Shown here one piece after another: positions 1-13,400 of a stretch of 64,000 nucleotides of DNA; position 1 is the first letter of the stretch; every line of letters begins with the position of its first letter. The position numbers and the translations under genes are program-made. Source of the stretch: Apiospora phragmitis. Taxonomy: Eukaryota > Ascomycota > Sordariomycetes > Amphisphaeriales > Apiosporaceae. The notes below the pieces were generated by a model. That model did no database searches and was not told where the DNA came from. It worked only from the letters and a program-made list of their open reading frames with translations. The stretch is taken from positions 558,001-622,000 of the forward strand of contig JAQQWL010000010.1 of assembly GCA_038363925.1 (NCBI GenBank). Reading direction: 5' to 3'.

Positions 1-917
1 CTAGCTATATAAGCAAAGATTTTATTATAACGTATTTAAAGTATAAAATATAACTTTTCTTTTTTCCGATATACTCGTTATATTTATTATAACCCTTAAA
101 TTTTAATCCTTTTCATATACTAAAAGATATTTACTACCAAAAAATAACCCTATATTACATAAGGTTTAATAATATAAATATAAATAAAAGGGACTTTTTC
201 TAATATTACAAACTAATTCAAAAGTTTATTTTTCAGCCGTATATAATAATTAACAGCTAAGCCGTAATTAATATATTCCTTCACAATATTAATAAGCCTC
301 TTAATACCTAGAACCGAAGGATAAAAAACTAAATAAAAACAGAACTATTTAAGCCTCCTCCCGACGTTTTTAATAAATAATTCTCTTTTATAACGTTACT
401 AATACTTATAATTAACCGCTAAATTAAAAAGTTAGCGGATACGCTTAATAATAATAATATTATTTTCAATAGCGTAACGCGCCGGGTTTTATACCGGAAG
501 TTCTAAAAAAGTTTAAATACTTTGAACGGCTAGATCAGCTAATTGGAGCACGAGAAGTTAGTTTTAAAAAGTAATCTAAAGAAAGAAAGAGGTAAAAAGA
601 GGAAAAGAGTAATACTTAACCCTAACCAGAAGTTTGCGCGTATACGAAATATTATAATAATTAAAAGGGAAATAAATAGCGTTACACCGGAACCCTAAAT
701 TATTACTCCTTTATCGTTAGCGCCGGAAGCCGTTATAATTAAATCTAACTCTGAATTTAAGATTAAAAGTGTTATAAAAGCGTTTCGGGACTGAAATAAT
801 GTTTTTAAGATTTTATATTAATTTTTAATTAAATTATTCGTATTATTATTATATAATATTATTATTAGTTTTTAAGGTCGTCGTTATATAAGGTGACCGT
901 AGCACCGTTAACTAGCT
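1..917 (+). mobile_element. 3' part of a RIP-degraded pogo/Fot1-like DNA transposon, left end outside the window
   Basis: This stretch aligns base for base with 49777-50670, the right half of the complete element at 48792-50670; differences are mostly C/T and G/A, as RIP produces. Its right terminal inverted repeat ends at 917 and is followed by TA (918-919), the target dinucleotide of pogo elements. The window edge cuts the element, so the left inverted repeat and N-terminal coding region are not visible. Both copies are in the same orientation. What I see is the alignment and the shared end; the family assignment follows from the protein relic inside it. Confidence 0.9.
3..794 (+). pseudogene. 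Degenerate C-terminal half of a pogo/Fot1-like (DDE superfamily) transposase
   Basis: One frame carries recognisable transposase similarity from position 3 to a stop at 792-794, interrupted only by stops of the kind RIP creates (CAA/CAG to TAA/TAG). At 69-101 it reads IYSLYLL-stop-PLN, which corresponds to the HSxxLLQPLD motif of pogo-family transposases with Gln turned into a stop. A lysine/arginine-rich segment (KKERGKKRKR, about 573-600) and an acidic tail before 792 match the usual C-terminus. No indels are needed in this copy. The gene is dead; the many in-frame stops rule out function. Confidence 0.82.
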
Positions 918-1600
918 TAACTCGGCTTATAAACGGTTTTTATCTTATTTTAATCCAGCTAATTAAGCGTTTAAAAAGTCCAGCCCCTTTCTTAGCTTAT
1001 AAAACAATAGCCTCCTATAAGTGCTATTAAGCTAGACATCCCTATTTCGGGCCAGGGCTTCGATATAACGTATATACCGGGAATTAATAGGTATAGGCGC
1101 TTTTTAAATAAGGGTTTATTAGGTATTAAGTTATTTAGGGTGTAAAGGGACTACTTCTTAGCTACGGCATTGCTCGTATCTACCTAGCCGGGAGTTTAAA
1201 AGTTTAAAAATATCCCGTAAATAAATTCCGGTAGCCTACTACTCGTTAATTATTATTTTAAGCTTAAACGCTAACTCCTAGGTTTTATATTACGCTTAAA
1301 TAAAATTAACCTTATTTATATTTATATTAAATATTAATTAATAGCGAAGAGTTAAATAATTCCGGATTTTTTGTTTTAATATAAAAAACGGACTTAAATT
1401 TAAAAACTATAATATATAAGAAATATATATTAAGAAATATAATAATTAAATTTGATTAATTATATATTTAATTATAAAATAATCTTATATATAATTACTA
1501 TAGCCGTTTAAAATAAGTAACCGTTATTACTCCGGGTTTTCCGGTTTCGTTTATAATAAGTAAATATTTCGTAATTATATTATTACTAATTTATTATTAA

Positions 1601-1808
1601 TGTTGAATGGGCTCTTATACGTACGTACAGGTTCCGGTTTTAATCGGGGTTTAATCGTTATATTCTATTATTCATATCTATCTTTAGTACGAGCTACGAA
1701 GGGCATCGTATACCCCTCTTAATAAAATAGGAAAGGGGTTCGTACGCGTAGGTACGTAATACCTTTTTTAAAGTAATATAAAAAACCTTAGTTCTTATTA
1801 TTTTAATA
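1601..1808 (+). repeat. Solo LTR, copy 1 of a 208 bp family
   Basis: This 208 bp unit begins TGTTGAATGGGC and ends TTTTAATA, corresponding to an original TGTT...AACA after RIP at the last CA. It matches copies at 7478-7685 and 9952-10158 along its full length in the same orientation, with mostly transition differences. ATTAA precedes it, and ATTAA also follows if the right boundary is moved by one base, so a 5 bp target duplication is possible but less clean than for the other copies. No internal retroelement domain is recognisable beside it. Confidence 0.7.
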
Positions 1809-4800
1809 TTAATAGTTTTTATTTTAATAATAAACTTGGGTAGCTCTTTTTTTTAAAACGAGTCTTCCCTCTGTAAAGGTTTTATACGAATGGGTTATAT
1901 TAATCCGGTATTCGGTGCTTACTTGAGCTATATAGGTAATATTATACCTTTTTAATATTAATTTAGTTAGGTAGTAGGTCCCTTAATAATAATAATAATA
2001 GGGAAAATTATTATATATTAATATATATTATTTCCCCGTTATTAATTAAAAGGAATAATAATAATAAAAGTAGTAATAATAGTAGGGGCGTTATTATATA
2101 TCGCGATACGTTATATCTCGTTAAAGAAGAAGATATCTCTTTTTTTCCCTTTTTTTTTTTATTCGCCGTGCGAGTTTAGTTTCTTAACGTACGCTTTTAC
2201 GCGTATAGTTAACCTGTTAATTAATATTAGCTATTTAAAGGCTTTATTTAGAAATTTCTTAATAAAGGCGTTTACGGGGTTATTTCGGCCGTCGACCTAG
2301 TAGATTTCCGAGATCTCCTTTTTTTCGTACGATTTTCGGAGCGATATAATATCGATTATTAGTCTTTTCTCGTTCGTTATTCCTAGTTTGACTAAGTATT
2401 TATAAAGTAATCTCGAGTTTATATAAAGGATTATTAATACTTCTTAATATCCGAAGTTTTGTACGATTCTTTTTAACGTGGTATTAAGTGCGATACCGCT
2501 ATCGATACCGGAAATTATGCCGTATAATTCGTTAGTTAATACGTTTCGAGTAATTCTTTTATATTTCGTTAAGCTTTAATAGATAATATTATTTTAAATT
2601 TCGAATTAATCCCTCGTATAGCTAAGTTTTTAATTTAAAATAATTAAGTATTCGAGTTAAGACGTTAAGTTTTTATTATTTGCGAAAGAATTATTAATAA
2701 AGATATATATTTTTATACGGTAAAGATTAAGCGGGATATATTTTAAGCCGCGTATCGGATTTTAAATTTATTAATTAATTTATATATTTAAGCTCTCGAT
2801 ATTTTTATTTTTTAAGGTTTGTATTTAAGCGGCGGTAAATAGGTCATATGCTGCTTTTAATTAATAAATAAATAAATACGAGATATGCTTTTTTTATACG
2901 CTAAAAGATGTATTATTAACCTTTATTAATAGTTTTCGGGTCGATAAGTTTTAATTAATTAATTTATTTCTTTTATTTAAAAAAGATATTATATAATTCT
3001 AATCGAATTTTATTTCTATTAAACTCGATCGGCGTGTTTTTAATTAAAATATTCTTTAGTTTTGTATAGAATTATTTTTTTATTAGCTTTTTTTTTTTTT
3101 TTTAAAAAAGGGGGTTATAACGAAGTTAAACGTATCGTCGGTTTATATTATTATAATACCGAAAGTATTCGGTTTTTTTATAATAAATAATAAATAGGTA
3201 TTATATATTAATACGGTTATTTTTAAATTTTATACGTAATAATTATAATACGTTTTAAATTAGTAAAGTTTTAATTTTATTAATCCGTATAGGGGTAATA
3301 TGATTTAAAATAGCGTTTTTTTAAAGTATTAAGTTTTTAGCTTTATTAATAAACGTGTATAAATTAGTCGGTTTAATTTATTATATAATTAAGTATACGT
3401 TTATATAATATTATATAACTTGCTTTATATATTAAAGTTTCGGATTAAGGTTAATTCGAGTATTAAAAAAAGTTTTTAATTTATCCGCTAAATTATTAAT
3501 AATTAAATTAAAATAGCCTCTTTTTTTATATCTTTATAGCCCTATATTACGAGCCTAGATTTTTTATATAGCTTTATAGTTTTATTTTTAATCTTTTATA
3601 CGAGCCGTATTTTAAAGATTTTTTAACCGGTATATATATTCGGGTCGAATTGAATAAATTCGAAAACCCTTTGTGCGACGAGATTATTAATCTTTTTTAT
3701 ATTAGAATTTTAAAACGGATATTCGAACGAAGTAATAACCCTATTTTATTAAAGTTTAATTATTAGGTTATAATTTTCTTATTCTTTTTAAATAAAGAAT
3801 ATAGCGGCTCGAATATTTTAAAATAGATATTTTTTAAATTATTCTCGGCTACGTTATACGGGAGCTATTATAATTTCTTCGGTTATCGGTTTAGTACTTA
3901 AGGTATTTACCGGCTTTTCCGGATCTATTTATAATTCCGGTTAGTCGTATAGTTTTCCGGCTTCTTTTCGGTAATACGGCTTAATTTAGGTTATTCGAAA
4001 AGCTTTTAAGCCGTTTAGGGTATTTATTCGGATCGTACAGTTTTTAATAACTACTATTTTATATAATCCGGTTTATCCTTTTTTTTCCCGCTAAATTAGG
4101 ACTTTACTCCGGAGCGGGAGTATTAAAATATTTTAAATAGCTAGTTTATTCCGGGTATTTAAAGCTCGGTAAATATTAATATTTATACGTATTTTTTTTA
4201 AATATTTTTATTATTTTGCGTATAGTTTCTTTTCGTGTTTAAATCTTTAATAACGGTAATAAGTTTTTATTAATACGAGGGTATATTTTAAATACGAGTA
4301 AAGTAAGTATTAAGTTATTAAAGTTAGCCGTATTATTTAATATTTTTATTATTATTTAAAATATTATTTCGATATTTATATAATAACCGAGATTTTTTTA
4401 TAAAATATATATTCGTTCGATTTTATTTATTATTTAATAAGTTTTAATAAGTATTTATTTATAAGTAATTTTTATTATTTATATATAGTTTCGAAATTCT
4501 TTTTAAAAATACATACCCGAATTATACGAAATATAATTAAAAAGTTTTTAATATATATATATTTAATATTTATAAAAAATATTTTAAATATTTTATATAT
4601 TAAGTAAATATAAAAATATAACCGTTTAAAAAAACGTATTTATATTAATTACGTAAAGTGCGTTTTATTTATTAATATAAACGATATTTATTATAATTTC
4701 GTAATTAAAATTATATTCGTTTTATAACGAGAATTTAAATCTTTATAACGCCGTATCGTACGATTAATATTAGGAGCAGAACTTTTAGATCTTTTCGAGA

Positions 4801-7477
4801 ATAGTAGGGTCGATGTCGTTATGGCCGGCGTTTTTTAAAAGAGTATAAAACTTTTTTATTCGAGGGTGTTTAAAATATTAGTAAAGGTATCGAAGCTATT
4901 TTTCGATAAAATATAACGTTGTTTTTATACGGCCGGTATTAAAGAACGGGTGTCCTTATTTCTTAATTATAAGGAATATTTCGTTATTTTTTTACATAAT
5001 AAAATTAAAAATATTATTATAATACGTTTTAAATTAATCGGCGTTATATAATAAAAATAAAAAAGGATTTATAATATTTAAAATATAATATTTTATTATT
5101 TTTAATAAGTTTTATATATTAATTATTTCGATAAACGAGATAAACTTTAAGCTTTTAAACTTAATCTCGACGTTTCCCGGGGTTTAATTAATCCGTATAT
5201 TTAAGTTCTCTCGTATATAGGCCTCTGCTTAAAGCTTTCCGACTATCGAAAACAGGGCGGCGCCGGTATTTTAAAGCTCTTTTTAATAAGTTTAGCTATA
5301 AAGGTTATTAAGGTTAAATTAGTTAGCTTATACGGTAGTTTTTAAAAAATAAATATCCTCGTTAATAAGCTGGTAATAAAACGCGGTGTCCGTTAAATAA
5401 ATAATACTTTATTATGCGTCTTCTAGATCGAAATAATCGTATTCCTTTTCGTCGTTTCCTAGCTCTTCTTTATCCTCTTCTTAATTCTAAACGAACGCTT
5501 CGTACTTATCTTAAGAAAGGGGGCCTTATCCGATATTATCGTACGCTTAGAAATATTAGTTCCTTACTCGGAACTATTCTTCGGCTAGGTGATTTATCGA
5601 CTAACAGCCTTACTTATAACAGATTCGGTAAATTCCTCGTTCGAACTGCCGATTCTTATACGATAGCTTTAGTTAAAAAGTGCCGGCGGGTCGCTAGCTC
5701 CTTTCTTATTTAAATAATCGGCTATTATACGGTATTTTATTACTATAGGCTAGTTAATTTCTTCTCGTACGGTTATTTATAAACCGTTTATTAATTAAGT
5801 ATATATTTTTAGCTAAGTTTCGATATAATTCTTCCGTTAAATATCGTTCCGAAATCTTTTAATCCGCTATTATATTTAATAATACGCGAAGGTTTAAAAA
5901 TGACGTTTTATATATTAGTTTTTAATAAATAAAAATTAATAAAAGTTTTAAAACTTTTTAATAAATTTTTATAACGGAGGTATAAAAAGCGATCTTTTTT
6001 TCGAATCTTTTTTCGAAAACTTATTATACAAGTTAAAGCTTATTTAATAAGATTTTTAGAACCTCGATAAGTTATTTCTCGGCGTTTTTATTTTTTATTC
6101 GTATTAAAAAAGTTATTATTTAATTCGTAAAATATTATACGTAATTTATTATTATATTAAAATATAAATTTATAAAGTAATATGTTTCGTTTTATTTCTT
6201 TTTAAATCCGATATAATTAAAATAAAATATTTTTACACGGCCGGAAAAAATATTTAAAAAGACCGCATAATATTAGTCTTTTAATATATTTAGCCGTCGA
6301 TATATTTCGATAAATATCCGTACTTTATTATAAAAAATATCGTACGGCTTATCGGTATAATTCTTTTCCCTTTTTTATACCTTCGAAAAGGTAATAACCT
6401 TATTTTAATCGATTTTACCGTTATAAATAGCTCGGCTTAAAGGGATATTATACTCCGTAACGTATACTAGATTAAATAATTATATAGTCTAGTCTAATGG
6501 TACTAGAGTCGGGGAAGGAAAAAGGACGATATCTTACGACGCTTAAATACTTGGCAATCTAGGGTGGGACGTCGGGCCTGGAGTATCCCGTGGTGTCGCG
6601 AATAATTACTCTGTATAGAGATTAGGTGTTTCTCGTTTAGGCGGCGGTTATTTAATTATCTGTTCTCGGGAAGAGTATGGAACATCCTCTTTCCGGTTTT
6701 CCGAAATCGGTTCTGCCGGTCGGTCCTATTAGTATACGGGAGCGGCCGGTAGTATTAGTTATACGAGCTTGTTTTTAAAGGATCCGTCTACCGGTATATT
6801 AACTCCGTTTCTTTCGAAGTAATAAAAGAGCTCTTTTTAAAATATACGGTTAATTTAATCGAAATAATATTTAATTTATTTTTCGAACTTTATATTAAAT
6901 ACTTTTTAAAAAAAAATTCTTTTTATTTTTAATATATAATATTTTAAAAAGTATTATACGAGGTATATTATAAGTAGTTCGGGTGTAATCTTTTTAAAAA
7001 AGTATTTTTAAAAGTTCGAATTTTTAAAAAACGAGGTTAACGTTTTTTTTTAAATTATTAAAAAAATCCCGGTATTTTAAAAAACTTTTTTATATATAAA
7101 TAGTTCGGGGTTTAAAATTATCGGTTTATCTAGGTTCGGTACGTCCGGGCTCGATCCCGATTCGCCGACCGTAATTAATTCTATTTTAATAAGGGTTATT
7201 ATTTTATAAATTATATAATAAAGTTATTTAAATATATAATTATATATAGCTTAACTAGTCTCGCGTATAATTTAAAACCTAGTCTGTTCTTTATAATATA
7301 TACTCGGAAAAAGGGGTTCCTTTTCGTACGGTTAATTTAGTTCGGCTCTTCCTTTAAATTTCTAACGGGCGGAAATTCTCGGAGCTCCTTAGCACGGTCG
7401 CCCTTATATCGGTAAGGGCGTAAAACCGTCTCTTTATTCTTATTAATCTGTGATCGCCACGGGTAACTATTAATTAA

Positions 7478-7685
7478 TATTAAATAAGCTCTCGTATATA
7501 CGTATAAGTTCTAGTTTTAATCGAGGTTTAATCGTTATATTTTATTATTTATATTTATTTTTAATACGAGCTACGAGGGGCATTATATACCCCTCTTAAT
7601 AAAATAAGAAAGGGGTTCGTGCGCGTAGGTACGTAATAACTTTTTTAAAGTAATATAAAAAACCTTAGTTCCTATTATTCTAATA
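7478..7685 (+). repeat. Solo LTR, copy 2, with 5 bp target duplication
   Basis: This full-length member of the same family starts TATTAAATAAGC (RIP-mutated from TGTTGAATAGGC) and ends TTCTAATA. It is flanked directly on both sides by ATTAA (7473-7477 and 7686-7690), a 5 bp direct repeat as left by LTR-retrotransposon integration. The local DNA is AT-rich, so one chance match is possible. The intact unit with its own target duplication and no internal domain indicates a solo LTR left by recombination between two LTRs. Confidence 0.78.
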
Positions 7686-9951
7686 ATTAATATATTTTTT
7701 AAATAAATAAGCGAATAATTAATTTTTAATATTTATCCGTAAGTTATAAAAGTTATTACCGCGGTTTAAAAACTATTATTATTATATGTTTATATTTTTA
7801 AAAATAATTAAAAAAGGTAAAATAATACTATTTATATTTATAAATTTTACGGCGGTTACTTATTCGCGATAAGCGGTATTTTAAATAAAAATCTTAATTA
7901 ATTTAGCCGGGTTAATTATATAATAATTATTATTTAAGTTTATAATATTATTAACTTTATTTATATTATAAATAAATTAAAAGGGAATATTTTTAATAAA
8001 ATTCTAGTTTAAAATTAAAAAAAACGCTGGATATTTTTTCGAATATATAATAAAGGCGCCGGAAGTTTATCGTTATAATTAATATAGTTTTAAGCTTAAA
8101 ATAACGAGTAATAAATCTCTTTACTTAATAAATTTTAAAAGGTAAGGCGGGCTAGTCCGTTTTAAGTAGCCGGGCAACGAATAGCTAAAATACGTTATAC
8201 TTAAAGGTAAGGCTTAACTACGCCTATTAGATAGCCTAGGTCTTAAGATATTCCTCTTAGGTAAAAGAGAGGGTCTTAGCGGACTCTTTAGACTCGGTCC
8301 GAGTCGGTCTGCCCCTAATTCTATCCCGTAAAGTAGCTCGGGGTATCTTAAGTCTCTTAAAGACTGCACGTTCCGATTCGCCAGCTTATACGGCTAAAAT
8401 GGCACGCTAAATAGCGGATTTGGGGGTTAGGATAGGCATGGCTAAAAAGTACGATAAGTAACGATTTTAATAGTATCCTCTAATTATTAATAAGCGGGTT
8501 AGATATAGACTTATATACGAAAAAAGGGGTTAGGGGGCTTCGCTTATCGGTAGTTAATTTAGGTGGCTGCTTACGTGGTAGGACGGCTAAATGGTTAGGG
8601 TGCTTACCGTGCGCGACGTAAAGCTTAGAGCAGCTACTCGCGAATCCGCCCGTAAATAACTAACCCCTCGATTATATATCTAACGCCGTTTCGCCGGTAT
8701 ACCTATTAAAAGTAAGTTTAATAGAAATTAACAAGTTTTATTACTAGTTTTAAAAAACGAATTAATATATTAAGCCGTTAATTAAACTAGGTTAAGTTTT
8801 ATATTAATATTAATTAAATTTAAATTTATAGCTTAGCGAATATTAAACGCTTTTAAAGCTTTTTATACTTTAAAATAATAATAATATACTCGTTTTTTAA
8901 TTAAAAACGAGTTCGTTAAAACCGTAAGGTCGAAAATAATTAATTATAACTAAGTTAATAAAGTTATAATAATAAATATTAATGTTTTTAATAGATTTAA
9001 TACCTTAGAGCTAATTAATATTCCTTTTAAACGTTTTTATAATATTAACGAAATAAGTATTAATTAAAGCGTTAGCGATAACCACTAGGTAATTACTAAA
9101 GCTACTAGCTATTTAGTTTTTAAAAAAAGACGTCGAAAAAGGGGAATAAATTACTACCTTAAAGTGTATAGGTTATAATAAGGTACCCCTCCCGCCGCTA
9201 TTTATTTTTAAAAGGGCCGACGTTTAAAGCGTCGCTTAAAAGGTGGATTAATAATGCTATAGTTTTAAATTAAATTTAAAATATTTTTATACTCTAGATA
9301 GTTTCGTTATAATAATAAATAAGTTATTTTAGTTTATAATAATTATAAATTATATACGAATAAAAAAATTTTATAGGTTTATTTTTTATAAATTATATTA
9401 TAATTATATGATATAAGTTTTAAATATAAAAATCTTTAATTTCTTTAAAAAAAAAATATTAAGAATTATTTTAAAAAAAATACCTAAATATAGTTTTTAA
9501 ACTAAAACCTACGAAAATAAATATATTAAAAGTATACCGCTAAATTAAAATTAATATATTCATTCTTTTTATAATTAAAAACGTTTAAAAACGGTTAAAA
9601 TTTATTTATAAAATCGCTCGAAGCTAGTATTATTAAAATACGTTATTTTAAAAAATATAAAAGTTACCCGGGTACGTTTAAAATTATTAAAAATAATTAA
9701 AAAAGATTTAATACTTAATTTTTTAATCGAATTAATTTTAATACTTATTAAAATACTTTTTAATAATTAAGAATTATAGAATAATAACAAAAAATTAATT
9801 ATTATAAACTTTACTTTTAAAATACCTTTTTAATAACTTTTTATTAAAAAAGTTAATAAAGCTTTAAATTAAAACATTAATAAAATCGCGTATCTTAAAG
9901 CTTAAGTCGATTATTTTAAAATTAAACTCGATAAAAAAACTACGAAAATAT

Positions 9952-10158
9952 TATTAAATAGGCTCTCGTACGTACGGTGGTTCCGGTTTTAATCGAGGTT
10001 TAATCGTTCTTATTCTATTATTCATATCTATCTTTAGTACGAGCTACGAGGGGCATCGTATGCCCCTCTTAATGAAATAAGAAAGGGGTTCGTGCGCGTA
10101 GGTACGTAGCACCTTTTTTAAAGTAATATAGAAAACCTTAGTTCCTGCTGTTTTAATA
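9952..10158 (+). repeat. Solo LTR, copy 3, with 5 bp target duplication
   Basis: This is the least mutated of the three copies: it starts TATTAAATAGGC and ends CTGCTGTTTTAATA. AATAT lies immediately before (9947-9951) and after it (10159-10163), a perfect 5 bp target duplication that differs from that of copy 2. The different duplications show independent insertions rather than the two ends of one element. Confidence 0.8.
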
Positions 10159-10450
10159 AATATATTAAAAAATAAAAATCGTACTAGAATAACGATTTAT
10201 TTATATAATTAATATACGCTAGGTTAAGCGAAAGCTAAAGGGTAAGGTCGTATACGAGAACGAAACTAGCGATATTAAAGTATTAAAGAGGCCTCGCAAC
10301 GCTATAAAAGCTATAAAAAATAATAGCATAGAGGCGGAGTACTATATTATTATTAAAAATAACGAAAGATAGTGTATTTATATTAATTCTAGCCGTAGAA
10401 ATAGCTTTAATTACAGGGGTAAAGGTAGCTTAGTAAAGAGGCCCGTGAGG

Positions 10451-13400
10451 GGGTGCTTTAGTTTAAAGCTATAGTGCTTGAGGGCTTGCTTACGTGTTTC
10501 TCGACTGACTGACATAAGGGGACTAATCAAAGTCTTAGAGGGAACCGCGCGTAGTGTAACGCGATGTACAAGGGCGATACGGTTATCTGCTTCGTTTCCG
10601 AGGGCCTTTTCCCACTAGAATATCCCAATTAGCGGACTGCGAGCTGAAACCAGTTTTATTGTTGACGGGATTGAGCAACAACCGTATGCTCACTGCTACC
10701 AAAATGGAATTGACGATTATTCCGGTAATACTTGCGTGTAGGTTATTGGGACACCGTTTGCACGGATATGTGTGTGCAATTGTAGAAAAAACTTACGACC
10801 AGGGCCCGAAGCTCGGGGGCCAGGCGAGGGAACAGGGTGAACGTTGACATGATAACCGTCGAAGAGCCCGATTATGGGCGTGCTGAACTATTCCAGATTC
10901 CAGTAGATTATGAATTGACTGATGATTAGGTAGGTTCATTGCTCAACGGCGAAGAGAGGAATGAAAGAATCATTCGGAGAGTTTCAACAGGCATGGGTTT
11001 TTGCGTGACCGTGGCTTGCTTGGGTAACTGTGAAAGGCGCGATGAAAATTTGTAAGGGACACAACCGCCTTGTTTTGGATCTAAATTTTGAGTGTGCAAG
11101 TCAAGTGGGCAGGTTTAGGATGGAAAGAAGGGACTTGACCTTTTCAGTGGATGCATGGATGAAACTCCCTTCTCTTATTAAGCACAGGTGAGAAGGAAGT
11201 GAAGGAGGTTTGGTTCATATGTAAAATTTCAGCTTGGGAAGTACTTGTTTAGCCAAAGTCTGTGGTTTCTCATTAATCTCAGGATTGAGTAGCATACTAA
11301 TCTCATTTGTTATTAAAAGATCCATTTGCCATTACAACTGTCCGCTACTACATTAATCTGCTCCCACAGTAATCTGCTATAAGATATGTATTCTACTTTT
11401 TAATAGGCGAATGCTATCTTCACTGACTTACCTCGAGATATCTAAGTAAGTACTGGATAACGAAAACTTGTCTGTATGAGTCAAAGGTTATCAGAAGCGA
11501 GTCAAGCTTATACATACAAATAAGCAAGGGGTCAGCGTGTGCTCGGTATAACTACAGCAAGCCGGTCAGTTGAGAAACTCTGCCGACAGCATTCGGGGTC
11601 GTGTCATCCCAGGGCGTGCGCTGGAACGTCTTGACCGACGCGTAGGAAGCGGCGTCGCCTAAGTAGGCCCAGCGCGTCGGCATCAGGAGGGGACCGCTCA
11701 CGGACGGCTGGGGTACGCCAGCTGGGCGCCGAAGTCCCGGTGGCACTTGCGGCAGCTCACGATGGGGCCCACTATGTCCGGGTTGCGGGCGTACACTGGC
11801 GCCTGACCTCCGGGAAGCATGCCCTAGGCCGGGTTCGTTGTGGCGTGCTCTTCAGTGGCCGGAAGGCTGTCGTCATGCCGCAGATATGCACCATGAAATT
11901 GTTTCGATACGCGAGTGGTCTGTTTGAAGGCATTGCTGTCTACTGTAGAATGCCTTCGTTATCTGCTGTCACAAACCTTCCGAGTTATGCCAATGAAGTA
12001 TCATGCTCAGAAGTAACAATACGGTTCATTTCAGGCTTATCACAGCCCACGGACTCACGCAACAAGGTCGTAATGAAAGCTTCGAATCCATAGCGTTTTT
12101 CTATGATCAGGCAGAAGACAGAAAACTCATTGAGCATTGTCGTACTAGCTATACCGACCTTCTAGATGTCTAAGTCCGGTAAGTGTCAAAGCAGAGCGAA
12201 GAAGGATCAAACAAGACCCCTGTAAGCTGTTTAAAGCTGAGCCTCACTTATATATGATGCGTGAACTTGGTGCCCAGTGAAAAGACAGACAGTCAATATC
12301 CCCAAAATGATAGGAGACTGGGTAACACCCCTTCATTGAGACCACCCACTTGATGCTGGCTCGGCAGTCGGATCTTTTCTCCTATCCGGCGGAGCTTACC
12401 TTTGGCCCCTTCTCCTCCACTCCTAATTCCAAAGACGAAAATAGAGTTGCACTCATGTAAAGACCGGCCCATTGTCGAGGCCTAGTACGTTTTTCTCGCC
12501 GGAACAAGGACCAGCTGACGTTAAACTCGGGACATTGCTGCGGGCTGTAAAACATGGCCTGTTGCCTCACTAAGTCAGTATGTATGCACATATGTAAATA
12601 ATGGATAGAAGGCCCAAACAGGTTCGATATCAGCTACGCGCCTGTCCACAACCGGTAACCCGTGCGCGCCATGCTTGTTCCGCGCCCCATGCTTCTTCGG
12701 CGCCGGCAGCACGAGACGGGACGAGACGCATACAGATCCCAGCTCGGCCGTCTGAGAGGCCCATTCTAGAAGGCCTCAACATCACATGATCGAAGCTGGA
12801 AGATGAGTAATGTGATGCATTGACCTATCGGAGGAATATGAACAGGGTATCAGAGCGCAGAGTGACGTCCCGAGGCCTTGCTTGCGCAACGAAAGAGGAG
12901 ACGCAAGTCTTGTCTGTACGCCATTTGAGCTGTAACCTGGTTATGTCCTCATCTTGTTGGCTGCTCGGGAGATCGATAAACAGGTCCAGGGCACAGCAGG
13001 CAAGCAGGGACCTGTAGGTAATGGTTGGTTGCTCCACTAGCAAACAAGAAGTGGGTGGGCGGCGCTTATTCCCCTATCCTTGGCGCGGCCTATAGGAACG
13101 CAGAGTCGCGGGCTTGGCGGCCGTCTAGTGGCAACGCGAGCTGTGATTGGCTCAAAACACTTGCTTCACAGCCAATCCGCTAAGGCGAATAACCCCTGTA
13201 GTTCTGCCCGCTGCGCTACCTGCGAGTCAATGAGCCAGCCAACGGCATTGATCATATCCACTCTGCATTGGGCGAATCCAAGTTGTGGGTTATGTGTGAG
13301 TCTTTCGTTGCCGGCTGTGCATCTGGACTGCAATTCGTTCGGTGGCGTCTTTTTGATCGATCCCTCCCTTTCTTCAGCTCCACGCGTACGGTGGATGTTG

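Larger units (their letters stand above)
918..10450. repeat. RIP-mutated AT-rich transposon block
   Basis: About 9.5 kb of very AT-rich sequence with extreme TA richness, almost no CA or TG, and retained CG, the footprint of RIP on repeated DNA. No long open reading frame survives; the one 99-codon frame at 5414-5713 has no recognisable similarity. Patches of higher GC (about 6480-6800, 7110-7450, 8130-8700) probably come from less heavily mutated elements. Three solo LTRs are annotated separately. Other elements are presumably present but I cannot assign them to families by eye. Composition returns to normal gradually between about 10380 and 10640, so the right boundary is approximate. Confidence 0.85.

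Noticed and set aside
5414..5713. 99-codon open frame inside the RIP block
   Set aside because: No recognisable domain; lies in heavily mutated repeat DNA where a chance frame is expected, and its codon usage is unlike that of the real genes.
7145..7160. tRNA/SINE-like B box (CGGGCTCGATCCCG)
   Set aside because: No A box at the right distance and no foldable cloverleaf; the motif is short and one base off consensus.
8520..8680. Possible small inverted-repeat element bounded by GGGGTTAG and CTAACCCC
   Set aside because: Only eight matching bases, no target duplication and no second copy seen.
1601..10158. Copies 1 and 3 of the LTR as the two ends of one 8.5 kb retrotransposon
   Set aside because: Copies 2 and 3 each have their own, different target duplication, and no polypurine tract, primer site or gag-pol relic could be read between them.
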